Positions 28,026 to 36,860 of a DNA stretch of 64,000 bases are shown here, in pieces (positions within the stretch are counted from its first letter, which is position 1; each line of letters starts with the position of its first letter). The translations under genes were made by a program, and so were the position numbers. The stretch lies in the NCBI RefSeq assembly GCF_004403065.1, contig NZ_SOHA01000020.1, forward strand, positions 53,211 through 117,210, written 5' to 3'. This DNA comes from Cryobacterium cryoconiti. GTDB taxonomy: Bacteria > Actinomycetota > Actinomycetes > Actinomycetales > Microbacteriaceae. The notes beneath the pieces were generated by a model. That model did no database searches. It saw only the letters and a list, made by a program, of their open reading frames with translations, and was not told where the DNA came from.

Positions 28026-28934
28026 TCAGGAACTCTGGATGGCCACGATCGGGTCGCTCGTGGGCTGCTTCGAGCCGCCCTTCGGTTCGACCGTGACACC
28101 GATCGTGTCGCCGGCGGTGAGACTGCCGTCGAGCACGCGCCAGACGGTGCCGGTGCCGGACGAGTCGAACGTTCCCGCCGAAACCGGACCGGAACCACCG
28201 ATGTACCAGAGCTGGTAGTCCTGGTCGGCCGACAGGGCCGGCAGGTCGTCGATCAGGAGGGCGGACAGTCCGCTCTGCTCGGACCAGACCAGGGTTGCCT
28301 CCTGGCCGTCGGCCGTTCTCGCCGTCGCACGCTGCGTGTCCGCGGCCGCCGTGATCTGCACCAGGCCGGCGGCCTGGTCCTGCTCGAACTGGTCGGACTC
28401 CAGCGACTGGCCGACGAAGGTGCCACCCGCGAACAGGGCGACGGCGGCAGCCGCAGCCGCCAGCACACCGACGGGACGCTGGAACCAGCGCAGGCGGGCA
28501 CGCTCGGCGGCACCGCCGCGGGGGGGCGCGGAAGCATCCGTGGCGTCGGCCGACGCCTGTGACGGCGCCACGACGGGCACCACCGGCGCGGCGGGAGCGG
28601 CGCTCTGATCGGCGGCGGGAGCAGTCTGCTCGGTCGGGTGGGCGACCTCGGGTGCGGTCAGCGGCGCCAGCTGCGGTGTGGACGCGAGCCTGGCCATCAG
28701 GGAGGCCTTGAGCCCGGCCGAAGGCTGTACGGGGGTGACGGCGAGGCCCAGGGCCACCGCGGTGTCGCTCAGCTCGGCCGCTTCGATGCGGGCCTGCTCG
28801 GAGGCCGCGAGGTGCACCTCGTAGGCCGCGGCGTCGTCCGCGCCCAGCGCATTGAGGGCATAGGCACCGGCGAGCTCGCCCGGGTTGTCCCCGCTACCGC
28901 CGTGGGTGTCGTCGTTGCGGGTGTTGTCGCTCAT
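28026..28934 (-). CDS. rskA: Anti-sigma-K factor RskA
   Basis: 302 residues: an N-terminal anti-sigma helical domain (L-A-G-A-Y-A-L-N-A-L-G-A-D-D-A-A-A-Y-E), a long Ala/Pro/Thr linker, one membrane span near 150-175 and a C-terminal extracellular RskA domain. The zinc motif H-x3-C-x2-C of many anti-sigma factors is absent: H-L-A-A-S-E-Q-A-R. Release of SigK is by regulated proteolysis in mycobacteria. It overlaps sigK by ATGA. Confidence 0.9.
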   Translation of the reverse strand: MSDNTRNDDTHGGSGDNPGELAGAYALNALGADDAAAYEVHLAASEQARIEAAELSDTAVALGLAVTPVQPSAGLKASLMARLASTPQLAPLTAPEVAHPTEQTAPAADQSAAPAAPVVPVVAPSQASADATDASAPPRGGAAERARLRWFQRPVGVLAAAAAAVALFAGGTFVGQSLESDQFEQDQAAGLVQITAAADTQRATARTADGQEATLVWSEQSGLSALLIDDLPALSADQDYQLWYIGGSGPVSAGTFDSSGTGTVWRVLDGSLTAGDTIGVTVEPKGGSKQPTSDPIVAIQSS

Positions 28935-29515
28935 GACGCCACTCCCATCTCGTCGCGCAGACGGATCAATCCGTCTCTCAACCTCGTCTTCACGGTTCCG
29001 AGGGGGATCTGCAACCGCTCCGCCACTTCACTCTGGCTGAGACCGCCGTAATAGGCGAGGCTGATCGCCTGGCGTTGCAGTTCCGTCAATCTGGACATCG
29101 CCTTCTCCACCCTTTCGTGCTCGATTCGTACGGCGACCGTCTCGGACACCTCGTCGTAGGCAACCGCGAGATCACGGATGCCGATTTTGACGTCGCGGTC
29201 GCGGCTCGCCTGCGACGACCGGATCCGGTCCACCGCCCGGCGGTGCGCCATGGTCAGGATCCAGGTCGATGCTCCGCCGCGCTGCGCTTCGTAGCGCGTG
29301 GCCGTCTGCCAGATCTCCAGGAAGATCTCCTGGGCCACCTCCTCCGACTGCGCGGGGTCGACCAGCAGGCGCCGGACCAGACCCAGGACGCGCGGGGCCA
29401 TTCGGTCGTACAGCTCCCCGAATGCGGCTTCATCGCCCTGAGCCACCCGGCCCAGCAGTTCCTCCTGGGAAGCAGGAACGGTCGACTCCCGGTCGACATC
29501 GAATTCAGCACTCAT
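28931..29515 (-). CDS. sigK: ECF sigma factor SigK
   Basis: About 194 residues. Region 2 (A-A-F-G-E-L-Y-D-R-M-A-P-R-V-L-G-L, E-E-V-A-Q-E-I-F-L-E-I-W) and region 4 (L-T-E-L-Q-R-Q-A-I-S-L-A-Y-Y-G-G-L-S-Q-S-E-V-A-E-R-L) are complete. The start is uncertain, ATG at 29515 or 29527, with no Shine-Dalgarno for either. There is no Cys anywhere, unlike M. tuberculosis SigK, whose Cys pair acts as a redox switch. Cotranscribed with its anti-sigma factor. Confidence 0.92.
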   Translation of the reverse strand: MSAEFDVDRESTVPASQEELLGRVAQGDEAAFGELYDRMAPRVLGLVRRLLVDPAQSEEVAQEIFLEIWQTATRYEAQRGGASTWILTMAHRRAVDRIRSSQASRDRDVKIGIRDLAVAYDEVSETVAVRIEHERVEKAMSRLTELQRQAISLAYYGGLSQSEVAERLQIPLGTVKTRLRDGLIRLRDEMGVAS

Positions 29516-29556
29516 GAGAACAAGCATGTCAGGTCTTGTCCGGGTCCATAGCCGTA

Positions 29557-29584
29557 GTTCGGTGCGCCGGCCGGATCGGATTGG
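29557..29584 (-). promoter_or_regulatory. Candidate SigK-type promoter of sigK-rskA
   Basis: On the minus strand CCAATC(C) then 15-16 bases then CCGAAC, about 42 bases before the sigK ATG. Mycobacterial SigK promoters read CCATCC-N16/17-CCGAAT, so this would be an autoregulated promoter. Two bases differ from the consensus. Confidence 0.4.
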
Positions 29585-29807
29585 TGCCACCGGGGGCACG
29601 GTGACGGGCCCGGCCCGAGCGCGGACGAAGTGAAGGCCGGGCCGCAGAACGCCTCTCGGCGCGAGGCCGCTCAGAGCGGCGAATATTGGAGCCCGGGGTT
29701 ACTGCGGCCCGACCAGCATCCAGTGTAAACGACACGGATGCCCTTCGCGCACAGACTCGGTCGGCATCCGTTCGCGGGTGCTGCGGTCGGGCTGCGCGGG
29801 CACGGTG

Positions 29808-30437
29808 CTAGTCGAGCGACTCGCTGCGCCAGAGCCGGGCGCAGGCGGCGAATTCCTGGGCTGTGGTCGAGAACCGAAGCGCCCGGCGGGTCAGTTCGGT
29901 GGACCGGCCCGGCTCGGTCGTCTCCAGATCGTCGGCGATGCTGGTGCACCCCACCGAGCTGACGCGGCAGAATGCGGCCGCGCGATCAAGGGCCACGGCG
30001 AAGTCTCCCGTGAAGATCCCGCGCAGGATCTGGTCGGCCAGGATGATGATCTCGGTCGTCCCGGTGGGCACCATCGCCCCGGCGATGAGCGGGTCGATCG
30101 CCGGCGTGACCTCGGTGCCGCGCTGGTAGAGGAAGGACGTGCCCTCGGGATCCTGGCGGATGAGCAACCGGATCAGGTAGAGACGCCAGAGCGCGCCCGG
30201 CAGGCTGCGCGGAGTCGCCCGAGACCAGAGTTCGGCCACGGCGTCGATCCCGTTCTCGTCGGTGTAGGCCACGAGCCGGTCGACGATCTCCGGGTCCGGG
30301 TCGCTGCGCACCCGGGCGAGCAGGGCCTGGGCGGTCTCGTGCGCCACCCGGCTGATCGCCGCGGGGTCTTCACCGCCCTGGAAGGACTCGAATTTGCTGC
30401 CGGAGAACTGGGTCGGCTTGTGGAAGTTTTCGGCCAT
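29808..30437 (-). CDS. Unrecognised 209-residue protein beside tRNA-Lys
   Basis: Starts at the ATG at 30437 behind AGGAGG; the frame is open for 28 more codons without a start signal. It opens M-A-E-N-F-H-K-P-T-Q-F and is helix-rich, with repeated A-L-L-A-R and L-W-R-L-Y-L-I-R-L-L-I-R segments and no membrane span, signal or catalytic motif that I can name. Codon use is like its neighbours. It is divergent from tRNA-Lys. Function unknown. Confidence 0.75.
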   Translation of the reverse strand: MAENFHKPTQFSGSKFESFQGGEDPAAISRVAHETAQALLARVRSDPDPEIVDRLVAYTDENGIDAVAELWSRATPRSLPGALWRLYLIRLLIRQDPEGTSFLYQRGTEVTPAIDPLIAGAMVPTGTTEIIILADQILRGIFTGDFAVALDRAAAFCRVSSVGCTSIADDLETTEPGRSTELTRRALRFSTTAQEFAACARLWRSESLD

Positions 30438-30568
30438 CGCATCCTCCTGTGGTCGTCGGCGAGGTTCACCGGGTGTTCGCTGCGGGCGCATCCGCGGCTG
30501 GCTCGGAAGGCTCTCTCCCACGCTACCGAGAAAAACCGATCCGGAATCCCCTGTACATTATTAACCGC

Positions 30569-30641
30569 GGGCCTCTAGCTCAGTTGGTAGAGCAAAGGAC
30601 TTTTAATCCTTGGGTCGTCGGTTCGAGCCCGACGGGGCCCA
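30569..30641 (+). tRNA. tRNA-Lys (TTT anticodon)
   Basis: 73 bases: acceptor GGGCCTC/GGGGCCC, D arm GCTC/GAGC with AGTTGGTA loop, anticodon stem AAGGA/TCCTT with loop CTTTTAA (anticodon TTT), T arm GTCGG-TTCGAGC-CCGAC, discriminator A. CCA is not encoded. Confidence 0.97.
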
Positions 30642-30846
30642 CTCAGAAATACAGTCGGTGCACGCCCGGGCCGTGGCCTGTCGTCACGCCTGGGCCTGCC
30701 CACGGCTCCTCCCGCCGTCTCTGCACCTCTCCCTTGGACTCCCGGCGGGCGTCCAGCGTTGATTCGGGCGATGCTCGGGTCTGTCCTTCATACTTCGGGG
30801 ATGAAGCAGGCATGACCGATGCCGGCAGCAGGAGACGGAGGTCGCC

Positions 30847-31287
30847 ATGGGCAGAGTGAACGAGGAAGTCGAAGTCGAGGCCGGAGTCGTCTCACGGTAC
30901 CGGCGCCACCCGCATGGGTGCGGCCTGGTCTCCCCCGGCGCACGCGTACACCCTGGCGCGTTCGTGTCCCGAACCGCCTATGTGGAGAGCGGTGCCCGCG
31001 TCGGACCGGAAACATGGATCGGACCCGGCAGCTGGATCGACCACGGCGCCGAGGTCGGGGCCGGGGTGTTCGTAGGCCAGAACGTGCACATCGGTGCAGA
31101 CGCGGTGGTCGGCACCGCCGCCCGCCTCGGCAGTTATGTGCGGATCGGACGCTCCGCGACGATCACCCCCGGTGCGGTGGTCGAGCGCGACGAACGGGTG
31201 CCGGACAACGCCGTCATCGGTGCGCCCCGCGGCCCGGCGCAGCCGCGCGCTCGGCCGGCAGCCGACCGGCTCGAACACGCCGCGTAG
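30847..31287 (+). CDS. Hexapeptide-repeat (left-handed beta-helix) protein
   Basis: 146 residues from an ATG with GGAGG upstream. From about 27 to 120 it shows imperfect hexapeptide repeats ([V/I]-G-x-x-x-x: V-S-P-G-A-R-V-H-P-G-A-F, V-G-P-E-T-W-I-G-P-G-S-W-I, V-F-V-G-Q-N-V-H-I-G). Relatives are acyltransferases or carbonic anhydrase-like trimers, but no catalytic His can be assigned. It ends 18 bases from the convergent SGNH-GAF gene. Confidence 0.75.
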   Translation: MGRVNEEVEVEAGVVSRYRRHPHGCGLVSPGARVHPGAFVSRTAYVESGARVGPETWIGPGSWIDHGAEVGAGVFVGQNVHIGADAVVGTAARLGSYVRIGRSATITPGAVVERDERVPDNAVIGAPRGPAQPRARPAADRLEHAA

Positions 31288-31305
31288 ACCCGTGCGGCGC
31301 CAGAT

Positions 31306-32535
31306 CTAGGCCAGGTTCGGGGGAACGCCGAGTTCCCGCTGCACCATCAGTGCGAGTTCGCGGAGCAGCACGAGGTCGACGGTTTCCGCAGCGCGCGGCT
31401 CCGGGTCGAAGACGCAGAGGGCGCCGATGAACTCCCCGGACGGCGACTCGATCGGGAACCCGGCATAGAAGCGGATGCCGCCCTCGGCCAGAACCAGGGC
31501 GTTCTCCCGGAACCGGTCGTCCAGACTCGCATCCGGGATCACCATCGCGGACGTGCTCTGGATCGTGACGGCGCAGAAGGACGACGACCGCGCCGACTCC
31601 CGCTCCGCCACGCCGACACGGGCCTTGTGCCACTGGCGGTCCCGGTCGATCACCGTGAGCGCGGCGGAGCGGGTACCGAACAGCGTGCTGGCGAGCGCCA
31701 CGATGCGGTCGAACCGTTCCTCCGCCGGGGTGTCGAGGATACCGAGCCGATCGACCGCTCGCTGGCGACGCACCTCTTTCGCCTGAGCCTGTTCGTCGGA
31801 CGGCGCCGGCTCCGCATCATGGGTCGAGACCCGGTCGGCGGCGAGGAGCGGGGACATCCGCGCAGCCAGCGCCTCAGCGCAGTGCGCATACGTCTCTGCG
31901 GACCGGTACCGGCCCGGCGGCGGCGTGGGCGCAGCGATGGACGGAACAAAGGTGACCCGGTCGGCGGCGGCGCAGAGACGCTCCGTCACCCGATTCAGGA
32001 GCCGGGCATGGCTGTCCGCCACCGTGCCGAGCCTCGAGTCGAAGACCGGAATCGACCGGATGGGCTGGATTCCCGACACGATGATCCGGGTACTGCGCGA
32101 CGACGAACCCTCCAGGAAGCGGAACAGGTTCGCCAATTCGCTCCGCCACACCCCGGTGGGCGTCAGATTGAGGGCGTCGTTCACCCCCAGGAACACCACG
32201 ATGGCGTCGTAACGGGACAGCCTCACCCCCGTCAAATCGGCGACGGCGGAACCGACGGTCATCCGCGGGTTCGCGATGAGGTCGACGTCGACTCCGCGCC
32301 CGGTCTGTGCCGACAGCGCACGCGCAAGCGAACCAGGCAGAGCCAGGTTGTGGCTCACCACCCCGCGGCCGATTGCCAGCCCGGAGCCGAAGATGAGCAC
32401 CCGGTCGGAGTCGATTCCTGCGGAATGCGCCTGCGGGGCATCCGTGGGCACCGGGATCGCGCCGAAGCCGCGTTCGGATGCCGCGGCCCAGGCGCGCATG
32501 CCGGGGGCCAGCAGCCACCGTATGACTTCCTGCAC
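31306..32535 (-). CDS. SGNH-like hydrolase fused to a GAF domain
   Basis: 409 residues from the GTG at 32535, which has AAGGGG five bases upstream; a TTG at 32583 without a ribosome site is less likely. Residues 44-232 have an SGNH-hydrolase layout: I-F-G-S-G-L-A at 48-54 where G-D-S-L is expected, G-V-N-D at 117-120 as block III, and H218 near the end of the domain. Residues 255-405 are a GAF domain ([15 protein letters not shown]). The canonical catalytic Ser position is Gly and the Asp before the His is missing, so activity is doubtful. No signal peptide. Confidence 0.8.
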   Translation of the reverse strand: MQEVIRWLLAPGMRAWAAASERGFGAIPVPTDAPQAHSAGIDSDRVLIFGSGLAIGRGVVSHNLALPGSLARALSAQTGRGVDVDLIANPRMTVGSAVADLTGVRLSRYDAIVVFLGVNDALNLTPTGVWRSELANLFRFLEGSSSRSTRIIVSGIQPIRSIPVFDSRLGTVADSHARLLNRVTERLCAAADRVTFVPSIAAPTPPPGRYRSAETYAHCAEALAARMSPLLAADRVSTHDAEPAPSDEQAQAKEVRRQRAVDRLGILDTPAEERFDRIVALASTLFGTRSAALTVIDRDRQWHKARVGVAERESARSSSFCAVTIQSTSAMVIPDASLDDRFRENALVLAEGGIRFYAGFPIESPSGEFIGALCVFDPEPRAAETVDLVLLRELALMVQRELGVPPNLA

Positions 32536-32644
32536 TGACGCCCCTTGCTGCTCGGACACCAGGGTGTATCGACCAAAGCTCAATTATCCCCCATCCGGGG
32601 TGCGCGCGGGCAAACCCCATCCGGGATTCGCGTGAACGCCCCCC

Positions 32645-33964
32645 CTAGACGAGGGAGACGACAGCCTGGGCGGCCACAAAGATGAGGAGGCCGGCCAGTG
32701 CTCCGACGACGGTGCCGTTGATCCGAATGAACTGGAGGTCCTTGCCGACCTGCAGTTCGATCTTCTCGCTTGTCTCGGCGGCATCCCAGCGGGCGACGGT
32801 TTCGGTGATCACCCCGGCGATCTCATGCCGGTAGCGCCGCACGATGTAGCTGGCCGTGTCGGCCAGCCAGCGGTCGATACGCGCGCCCAGGGCAGGGTCG
32901 CTGATCAGCCGCCCGCCGACCTCCATCACGGTTGAACGGATGCCGGTGCGCAGCCCGCTCTCGGGATCGGCCAGCGCCGCCACGAGGGAGAGCTTGACCG
33001 CCTCCCAGGTCTCGCTCGCGAACTCGCGCAGCCGGGCGCTGTCGAGCAGTTCGAGCTTGAGCCCTTCCACGCGCGAGATCATCTCGGGCTCGTGCTGCAG
33101 GTCGTGCGCCAGCTCGCCGAGGTAGCGGTCGATGGCCTGGCGGAGCGGGTGCGCGGCATCCGCTCGCACGGTGGCCATGAAGGCGAGCACCTCCCGGTGC
33201 GCCTTGTCGTCGACGAGCTTGTCGACGAAGCCGGGCATCCAGCTCGGCAGCCGCTGGGACACGGCCCGCCCGAAGGCCTCCGGATGCGCCAGCAACCAGC
33301 CCTCGGCCCGCTCCAGCAGCAGGTCGACGGCGGCGTGCTGCTGCCCTGACTCGACCAGCCGCTCCCCCACCCGCCCGATGGGCGGTCCCCACTCGGGTTT
33401 CAGCAGGTTTTCGCGCGCCACCGTCTCGATCAGGTCCTGGATGGCGTTGTCACTGAGCAGGTTGAGCAGCCCCGACCCTGCCACCGCGACCTCATCGGTG
33501 AGCCGGCGGGCGTTCTCCTCCTCGGAGAGCCACGCACCGAGCCGCCTGGAGACACCGATCGACTCGAGCTTGCCGCGGATCACGGTTTCGGAGAGGAAGT
33601 TCGTCTCGACGAATTCGCCCAGACTCGCCCCGATCTCGTCCTTGCGGCCGGCGATGATGTTCGTGTGCGGGATTCGCAGTCCGAGCGGGTAACGGAACAG
33701 GGCCGTCACGGCGAACCAGTCCGCGATGGCGCCGACCATGCCGCCCTCGGCCGCCGCGCGCACGTACTGCAGCCAGGGATAGCTCTCCTGCAGGGCGAAC
33801 GCGGTGGCGAACACCACGGCCATCAGCAGCAGCAGACCGAGGGCGAGCCGCTTCATTCCGATCAGGGCCCTGAGACGCTCAGCGTCCTGCGGGCTCAAGG
33901 GGGCCCGGGGTGCTGCTCCCCGCGGAACGGTGTCGGTCAGGTTCTGCCTCAGATTCTCGGCCAT
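32645..33964 (-). CDS. DUF445 membrane protein
   Basis: 439 residues with hydrophobic segments near both ends (about 35-55 and 415-437) and a long helical soluble middle containing the DUF445 signature G-M-V-G-A-I-A-D-W-F-A-V-T-A-L-F and K-D-E-I-G-A-S-L-G-E-F-V. The family is widespread (YjiN-like) and of unknown role, probably membrane-organising. The start ATG lies immediately after GGGAAG. Confidence 0.88.
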   Translation of the reverse strand: MAENLRQNLTDTVPRGAAPRAPLSPQDAERLRALIGMKRLALGLLLLMAVVFATAFALQESYPWLQYVRAAAEGGMVGAIADWFAVTALFRYPLGLRIPHTNIIAGRKDEIGASLGEFVETNFLSETVIRGKLESIGVSRRLGAWLSEEENARRLTDEVAVAGSGLLNLLSDNAIQDLIETVARENLLKPEWGPPIGRVGERLVESGQQHAAVDLLLERAEGWLLAHPEAFGRAVSQRLPSWMPGFVDKLVDDKAHREVLAFMATVRADAAHPLRQAIDRYLGELAHDLQHEPEMISRVEGLKLELLDSARLREFASETWEAVKLSLVAALADPESGLRTGIRSTVMEVGGRLISDPALGARIDRWLADTASYIVRRYRHEIAGVITETVARWDAAETSEKIELQVGKDLQFIRINGTVVGALAGLLIFVAAQAVVSLV

Positions 33965-34017
33965 CTTCCCAGACTGCCCGATGACGGCCGCCGAGCGAAA
34001 CCTGAGGACGAGTGTCG

Positions 34018-34067
34018 CTCAGTCGGACAACTGTTGCCGCCGCGGCGGCAACAGTTGTCCGACTGAG
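34018..34067. repeat. 50-bp perfect palindrome
   Basis: 25-bp arms, no loop base, centred on CCGC/GCGG. The arm begins CTCAGTCGGACAACTG. It lies between two minus-strand genes, after the amine-oxidase stop. It can form a very stable hairpin or cruciform and may work as a terminator or 3' mRNA stabiliser, although no T-run follows. Confidence 0.95.
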
Positions 34068-34101
34068 AAACAGATGCCCGGCCGGGGTCGTCAGCGCAGG
34101 G

Positions 34102-36018
34102 TCAGCAGTGGCAGTGGCCCTCGTCAACGGGCGTGGACGGCGGCACGTCGAGCACCGGGCTGCGGTCGAAGAAACCGTCGGGCTTCAGCTTGAATCCGGC
34201 GGTGTCCACCGGCATGATCGGCCAGTCCTCGATCCGTGGATAGTGGGTGAGGCCGAACGTGTGCCAGAGCACGATGTCCTGGCCGTCGATATCACGGTCG
34301 GCTTCGATATAGGTCGGCAAGCCGGCTCCGCCCGCGTGCTGGTTGACGAAATCGCCGGTCGGGTAGCGTTCCTCCTCCGCGTACCGGGTCACCCACAAAT
34401 CCTTGGTCGCGAAGGCCGCCCGGCGAGCCACGGACGAGTTCTCATCGGCGAGCAACGTCGGCTGCCCCTCCGGATAAAGCTTGTAGCCGACCGGTTCTCC
34501 GAGCCGGTTGAGCACCTTCGGGTTGGACACGAGCCAGGTACGCCCACTGCGCATATCGGCCTCACGCACCCCGTTGGATTCGCGGGTCAGCAGCGTGCGC
34601 TTGCGGGTGAAAGCGTTGCCGCGTTCATTGCCGGGGCCCATCGGAACGCGCACGGCCTGCTCCTCCTCGACCCGGTTGGTGTTGCCGTCGAGGGCCATGT
34701 CCAGCCGTGCGCTGAAGAGGTGCTGGTGGAACGGTGCTCCCAGCCCCGGGGCCAACTCCGACGCGTACGGGTAACCCTTGCCGGGGAAGGCGCTCGTGAA
34801 CACGACGCCGGTGGCCTTGGCCTCGAACTCGATCGTGCCGTCGAGGTAGAGGTACCAGTAGAAGCCGTAGTCGTAGTTGCCCACGGTGGTGAAGAAGGAG
34901 ATCACCAGCCGGCGGTTGCGCCGCGTGTATTCGATCCCCGACCAGAGATCGCTGTGCTTGGCGAGGATGCTCCAGTCCTCCTCGTGCATGCAGATGCCGT
35001 TTTTAATCGTGCGGGGGTTGCCGAAACCGTCCGTGATGACCGGGCTCAGGTAGGTGATCTCACCGAGGCAGTCGCAGCCCAGCTCGAGCGAATTGGCGTA
35101 TTGCCCGACCAGGTACTCTCCCGTGTCGAAATAGTTCTGCCACGACCGCACCGGGGCCGGGTCTCCATAGGGCACGACCATCTCCGCGATCGAGGCCCGG
35201 TTGATGATGGAGCGGCGCGTGCCGTTGTCGTCGAAGCCGATGTTGTGCAGCACGACGCCTTCCCGCACGTCGAAGCCGACGTCCAGGCTCCATTTCTCCC
35301 ACTCCACGTGGTTGCCACCGGTCACGGTGAAACTCGGGCCCTCCGGCTGCGTGATCTCGATCGGTTTGAGCGTCTGGCGCAACGGCCCGGTCAGAGTGGG
35401 ATCCGTGTAGTTGCCGTGCTCGGCCGGAATCGGCACCACACCGAAGTCGATCACCTGGTCCACGGTTCTGCTCACGATGTCCACGTAGGCGACGAGCCCG
35501 TCGATGGGGTGAGCCCAGGCGCTGTCCTCCGGGAAATTCTGCACAAAGGCGAGACCGCGCAGGATACGGCGGCCCTTCTCCTCCGGGTACTCGAAGACTC
35601 CCGCCGACAGCGGCGCCACGCGCACGTTCGCCACATCGAGGCCTCGGTCGGCGAGGGCACTCAACCAGCGGTCGTCGTGGGTGAGGAGCTCTTCGACCGC
35701 AGCGAATTCCTCCTCCAGCACGGGTAGTTCACCGGTCTCGGCGGTGTCCAGCACGACCACGGACTCGACGATCTGCCGGGTCGCCGACACCGTGACATCC
35801 CGCGGCGCGGTGCACCCGGACACGTCGTGCAGGAACACCCGGAACCTGCGGTCGGCTTCGGCCGCCGCACCACGCGGCGGATCGAGCAGCCCGAGATAGG
35901 CAACCCGGATGCTGTCCCCGAGCAGACCGGCTTGGGTCAGGATGCCGCGCACAGCAAGAATCTCGCTGTCCGTAGCGAGGGCGTAGGCGGCGGTGACGGC
36001 GAGCGAAACGGAAGTCAT
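34102..36018 (-). CDS. Copper amine oxidase, phenylethylamine-oxidase type
   Basis: 638 residues, the length of Arthrobacter globiformis phenylethylamine oxidase (AGAO). The topaquinone precursor is Tyr382 in T-V-G-N-Y-D-Y, the same number as in AGAO; the base Asp is in [11 protein letters not shown]; copper His pair in H-Q-H-L-F and the third His in L-T-H-Y-P-R-I-E-D. It oxidises primary aromatic amines to aldehyde, NH3 and H2O2. ATG at 36018 has AAAGGGG. The C-terminal end reads E-G-H-C-H-C. Divergent from a TetR gene. Confidence 0.95.
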   Translation of the reverse strand: MTSVSLAVTAAYALATDSEILAVRGILTQAGLLGDSIRVAYLGLLDPPRGAAAEADRRFRVFLHDVSGCTAPRDVTVSATRQIVESVVVLDTAETGELPVLEEEFAAVEELLTHDDRWLSALADRGLDVANVRVAPLSAGVFEYPEEKGRRILRGLAFVQNFPEDSAWAHPIDGLVAYVDIVSRTVDQVIDFGVVPIPAEHGNYTDPTLTGPLRQTLKPIEITQPEGPSFTVTGGNHVEWEKWSLDVGFDVREGVVLHNIGFDDNGTRRSIINRASIAEMVVPYGDPAPVRSWQNYFDTGEYLVGQYANSLELGCDCLGEITYLSPVITDGFGNPRTIKNGICMHEEDWSILAKHSDLWSGIEYTRRNRRLVISFFTTVGNYDYGFYWYLYLDGTIEFEAKATGVVFTSAFPGKGYPYASELAPGLGAPFHQHLFSARLDMALDGNTNRVEEEQAVRVPMGPGNERGNAFTRKRTLLTRESNGVREADMRSGRTWLVSNPKVLNRLGEPVGYKLYPEGQPTLLADENSSVARRAAFATKDLWVTRYAEEERYPTGDFVNQHAGGAGLPTYIEADRDIDGQDIVLWHTFGLTHYPRIEDWPIMPVDTAGFKLKPDGFFDRSPVLDVPPSTPVDEGHCHC

Positions 36019-36076
36019 GATTCCCCTTTCCGGGGCTGCGGGAGGGCAGACGCGATGCCCCGGCCGAAATCTTTTT

Positions 36077-36105
36077 TCTATAGTTGTAGAACCATAGGCG
36101 GTCAC
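36077..36105 (-). promoter_or_regulatory. Amine-oxidase promoter with embedded TetR operator
   Basis: On the minus strand GTGACC, 17 bases, TATAGA. Between and overlapping them on the plus strand is CTATAGTT-N4-AACCATAG (36078-36097), a palindrome with 7 of 8 base pairs matching. A bound dimer would block the polymerase, so it is the probable operator for the divergent TetR regulator. Confidence 0.7.
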
Positions 36106-36157
36106 TAAGCTCACTGGCAAGGGGTTTATTCAGCCGACTTTTCAGCGGGAGGGCATC

Positions 36158-36754
36158 ATGCCGAAGGTCGTCGACCACGATCAGCGCCGAGTCGAACTCG
36201 TCGAGGCAACCTGGCGGATCATCGCCCGCCACGGCATCGAGGGTGCGACGATGCGTGACATCGCCGCCGAGGCCGGCTTCGCCAACGGCGCCCTGAAACC
36301 GTATTTCCCGAGCAAGGACGACCTGCTCGCCTTCGCGTTCAGCCACGTCTTCAGCCAGACCGGCCGCCGCATGACCGATGCCACAGTCGGCCGGTCCGGA
36401 CTCAGCGCGCTCCGGGCCTATTGTCTGGAAATCCTGCCGCTGGACGACATCCGGGTCAGTGAGGCCCGCATCGTCATCCCGTTCTGGCAGAAGGCGCTGA
36501 CGGATCCCGCCAAGGCCGAGCTGCACGCGGCTGCGATGTTGAAGTGGCGCGACACCATGTGCGAGCACCTCCGGGAGGCCGGCGCCGCCGGCGAACTGGG
36601 CACCGCCACTCCCCACGAGGACCTCGCGGGGCTTTTGATGAATTTCGTTCTCGGCACCCAGATCACCGCGGTGCTGTCCCCGATCGAAAACTCCGCGGAC
36701 CGGCTTGTGGCCCAGCTGGATGCCTGCCTCGGCCTGATAGCCGACGGCAGCTGA
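36158..36754 (+). CDS. TetR family repressor
   Basis: 198 residues from an ATG after GGGAGGG. N-terminal helix-turn-helix at about 10-55 (A-T-M-R-D-I-A-A-E-A-G-F-A-N-G-A-L-K-P-Y-F-P-S-K), C-terminal ligand domain of the BetI-like class. It lies divergent from the amine oxidase with the operator in the 139-base gap, so it probably represses the oxidase and itself until an amine or aldehyde binds. Confidence 0.9.
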   Translation: MPKVVDHDQRRVELVEATWRIIARHGIEGATMRDIAAEAGFANGALKPYFPSKDDLLAFAFSHVFSQTGRRMTDATVGRSGLSALRAYCLEILPLDDIRVSEARIVIPFWQKALTDPAKAELHAAAMLKWRDTMCEHLREAGAAGELGTATPHEDLAGLLMNFVLGTQITAVLSPIENSADRLVAQLDACLGLIADGS

Positions 36755-36790
36755 GCCTCCACGCATTTTTCGACGAACGTGGAAAAACCC

Positions 36791-36819
36791 GTGACAATGC
36801 TGCACGGCTGAGCTAAATT
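36791..36819 (+). promoter_or_regulatory. Promoter of the AraC-type regulator
   Basis: GTGACA (36791-36796), 17 bases, TAAATT (36814-36819); transcription would start near 36826, about 35 bases before the GTG start with its AAAGGAG. Close to sigma-70 consensus. Confidence 0.6.
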
Positions 36820-36860
36820 ACTTGCAATGTGTGGTGTTCACGCTGGCAAAGGAGCTACCC

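Noticed and set aside
30642..30846. Terminator or small gene after tRNA-Lys
   Set aside because: Only an imperfect GC stem (GCCCGGGC/GCCTGGGC) is seen and no ORF with a start signal.
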